Part shown: positions 4,672 to 5,969 of the stretch, in pieces | How positions within the stretch are numbered: the first letter of the stretch is position 1 | Layout of the letters: each line of letters starts with the position of its first letter | Made by a program: the position numbers and the translations under genes | Notes under the pieces: generated by a model | Told to the model about the DNA's origin: nothing | The model's input: only the letters and a program-made list of their open reading frames with translations | Database searches by the model: none | NCBI GenBank assembly: GCA_003165615.1 | Contig: PLWR01000635.1 | Span: forward strand, 1 to 5,969 | Source: Acidobacteriota bacterium | GTDB lineage: Bacteria > Acidobacteriota > Terriglobia > UBA7540 | Length of the DNA stretch: 5,969 nt | Direction of reading: 5' to 3'

Positions 4672-5614
4672 TTCGCCGCCGGTGGGACCATTTTGCTTAG
4701 CAGAGCGGAGCCGCCGTAGTTTGCTAGAAAACCGACGGCAATCCCTCCCCAGAAGTCCGAGGCATTCACCTTTATCAGGGACTGGGCCGCCTCGATTCTG
4801 GACAGAAGGATAGTAATTATAACGCTCAGGAGAACCGAACCAGCCAGAACAATGAGCTGCTTGCCGAAAGCCTTTGCGATATCCACGACGCCGCGAGGCG
4901 CGCGATTCGGGTTTGCCTCTGCCCCGCGAAATAGCGAAAGCAGCGTAAACATGATAGCCCCCACGATCGCGCCAGATAGGATGACCGCTCTGGGGGCGGT
5001 GTAATCCGCATTGGCGGAACCGTTCGCATATGGTATTCGTCGTCCGCAAAATTCCGATTCTCCCAGTACTTTGCGTCCACTGTGACAGGATAAGTGCCGG
5101 GAACAAAGTTTATAAATCGATATTCCCGATACCACGGCACGGGGCCGCAGGACCTGCTACAGGTCGGGAAAACCGTGGAAGTGCCGCCTGGCTTGAGGTA
5201 GAGGACCTCCTTCATCGGGTCTTCAATCGCACCTCCGCCCTCGCGAGTCGCATTGGGAAACCAGCTATCGCAGGAGCACCAAAAAATCTTCTGGCCGTCT
5301 TGGTAAGTCTCTAGCGCGAACACGAACAGGACGTCACCAGCTCTCAAATAAACAGACACGGCGGACTTGTTAGTGATGTCAGCCCTCGCCCCGCCTAGAT
5401 CGCCTGGGGCGATCTGCGTACCCGAGGCTCGTACGTTGATCTCAATCGCGGGTGGACTTGTTGCCTGGGGAGTCGCAGGAGTAGCGCGTTCGTTGGACTG
5501 TTTCGGTCTTTGTTGAGCTTGTATACCGCTTGGGTTGTCAAAAGCCAGAACCGCAAGCGCGAGAAGGAGCCATCCAGCGGTCCCCGGCCGCGCCGAATGG
5601 AACGGGGCAAACAT
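4665..5614 (-). CDS. Unrecognised secreted/membrane-anchored protein, broken by a one-base frameshift
   Basis: Restoring one base gives a continuous 316-residue protein of no family I recognise. Residues 1-33 form a signal peptide (WLLLALAVLAF core, cleavage near IQA|QQ). A Pro/Thr/Ala/Gln linker (36-56) follows, then a beta-rich extracytoplasmic domain (57-205) with four cysteines in two close pairs, CSC (113-115) and CSRSC (152-156), which may form disulfides. Three hydrophobic segments follow: about 210-228, 252-272 and 287-306. Frame one runs from 5614 to about 4997, ending MRITPPP. Frame two resumes RAVILSGAIVGAIMF and ends at TAG 4665. The switch falls at five C on the coding strand (4992-4996); a sixth C makes the two halves join without a gap. 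Unrepaired, frame one runs on to a stop at 4826 with an Arg/Ser-rich tail and loses all three membrane segments. The start at 5614 is favoured over 5680 by AGGAGGGAGGAG upstream and by the signal peptide. Confidence 0.7.
4992..4996 (-). other. G5 (coding C5) homopolymer at the frameshift point
   Basis: The coding strand reads ACACCGCCCCCAGAGCGG. Codons before the run are in one frame and membrane-segment codons after it are in the frame offset by -1. A sixth C restores the frame. A sequencing or assembly error, a true mutation or slippage could each produce this. Confidence 0.6.
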
Positions 5615-5617
5615 GTA

Positions 5618-5629
5618 CTCCTCCCTCCT
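5618..5629 (-). promoter_or_regulatory. Strong ribosome binding site deciding start 5614
   Basis: AGGAGGGAGGAG on the - strand lies just before ATG 5614, with the first AGGAGG nine bases away. The in-frame ATG at 5680 would put 22 charged residues ahead of the signal peptide, which is unlikely. Confidence 0.6.
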
Positions 5630-5686
5630 CGGACTCTCCCTTTGAGTCCTAACCCGCAATTTCCTTTTTAGCATCTCCAAGCCCCT

Positions 5687-5714
5687 ACTTTACACCCCGA
5701 AGGCCCGCCGTCAA
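5687..5714 (-). promoter_or_regulatory. Candidate sigma70-type promoter for the gene starting at 5614
   Basis: TTGACG (5709-5714, five of six matches) and TAAAGT (5687-5692, four of six) are separated by 16 bases. Transcription would start near 5680, giving a leader of about 66 bases. This also argues against translation from 5680. Confidence 0.4.
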
Positions 5715-5745
5715 CGACTATTTCGAAGTGGAAGGGCCAGCGCGC

Positions 5746-5762
5746 CACCTGGCAGCCAGGTG
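5746..5762. repeat. Perfect 7-bp hairpin CACCTGG-CAG-CCAGGTG
   Basis: The inverted repeat lies between the possible upstream gene end (5878) and the candidate promoter (5687-5714). It has no T run on either side. It could be a terminator-like structure for the upstream gene, or an operator for the downstream one; nothing decides between them. Confidence 0.35.
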
Positions 5763-5877
5763 TGCTCCTTCGGGATGGAGTCAGCCCGGCAGCCTGACCC
5801 GTTTTCCCGCGATTCTTCCGACACCTCGCCATCTCCCCCTGCTTATTTCCCCAGGTTTTCTCCTCCGGTTGCGGATT

Positions 5878-5969
5878 CTACCCGGCGGGCAAGGGCAGCA
5901 ACTCGATCCGCCGTACCATCGCCCCGAAGAGTCGCCGCGTCAGGTGGCTCTCAGCCAGCAGCAGCCAGT
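5878..5969 (-). CDS. Possible C-terminus of an upstream gene (partial)
   Basis: From the window edge a - strand frame reads 29 residues ending HLTRRLFGAMVRRIELLPLPAG and then TAG at 5878-5880. The alternating hydrophobic and arginine pattern resembles the amphipathic end of a real protein, and it is the same strand as the other host genes. Being only 29 codons, it could be chance. I do not recognise a family. Confidence 0.3.
   Translation of the reverse strand, partial: WLLLAESHLTRRLFGAMVRRIELLPLPAG

Noticed and set aside
4992..4998. Programmed -1 ribosomal frameshifting at the C5 run
   Set aside because: The coding sequence G CCC CCA does not match the X XXY YYZ slippery heptamer at its first base, and no obvious downstream stem was identified. 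Loss of one C explains the data more simply.
5615..5680. Start of the unrecognised membrane protein at 5680
   Set aside because: The strong AGGAGGGAGGAG and the signal peptide both point to 5614, and the candidate promoter would start transcription at about 5680.

Overview
The window reads as a piece of chromosome from a soil-type bacterium, probably an acidobacterium. That guess rests on the long secreted FG-GAP/VCBS repeat protein, whose alternating DFNGDGxxDL and VLLGNGDGTF blocks are typical of large families in Acidobacteriota, and on the moderately high GC content. No rRNA, tRNA or other taxonomic marker is present, so the assignment is an inference.

Layout. At 1-875 lies the right part of an insertion sequence with an intact 283-residue DDE transposase on the + strand, closely resembling single-ORF IS1-family (ISMhu11-like) enzymes. 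Its right end, GGACACTACC, stops at 875. Every other supported gene is on the - strand. At 871-2742 is a secreted FG-GAP protein of 12 repeats that the insertion sequence cuts in mid-repeat; the IS end supplies the stop codon. At 3238-4107 is an SGNH/GDSL-type protein that keeps the GDS serine block and a GGGDD block but ends before the usual catalytic histidine. It is followed after 15 bases by a small unrecognised ORF (3052-3222) with a perfect AGGAGG site. At 4400-4605 are two overlapping gene remnants, one of which begins like bacterioferritin (MKGKPQVLEVL). At 4665-5614 is a signal-peptide-bearing protein of no family I recognise, with three C-terminal membrane segments. Its reading frame is broken by one base at a G5 run (C5 on the coding strand). 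At 5878-5969 there may be the C-terminus of a further - strand gene.

How the parts fit. I see no coherent pathway or defence system. The common thread is gene decay: an IS-truncated gene, a C-terminally shortened hydrolase, a bacterioferritin start with no body, a hydrophobic ORF without a start, and a one-base frameshift, all within 6 kb. This suggests accessory or rearranged DNA, or in part assembly error in a metagenomic contig. The most useful things to check are the IS junction, the G5 frameshift, the bacterioferritin scar, and the SGNH-small ORF pair.
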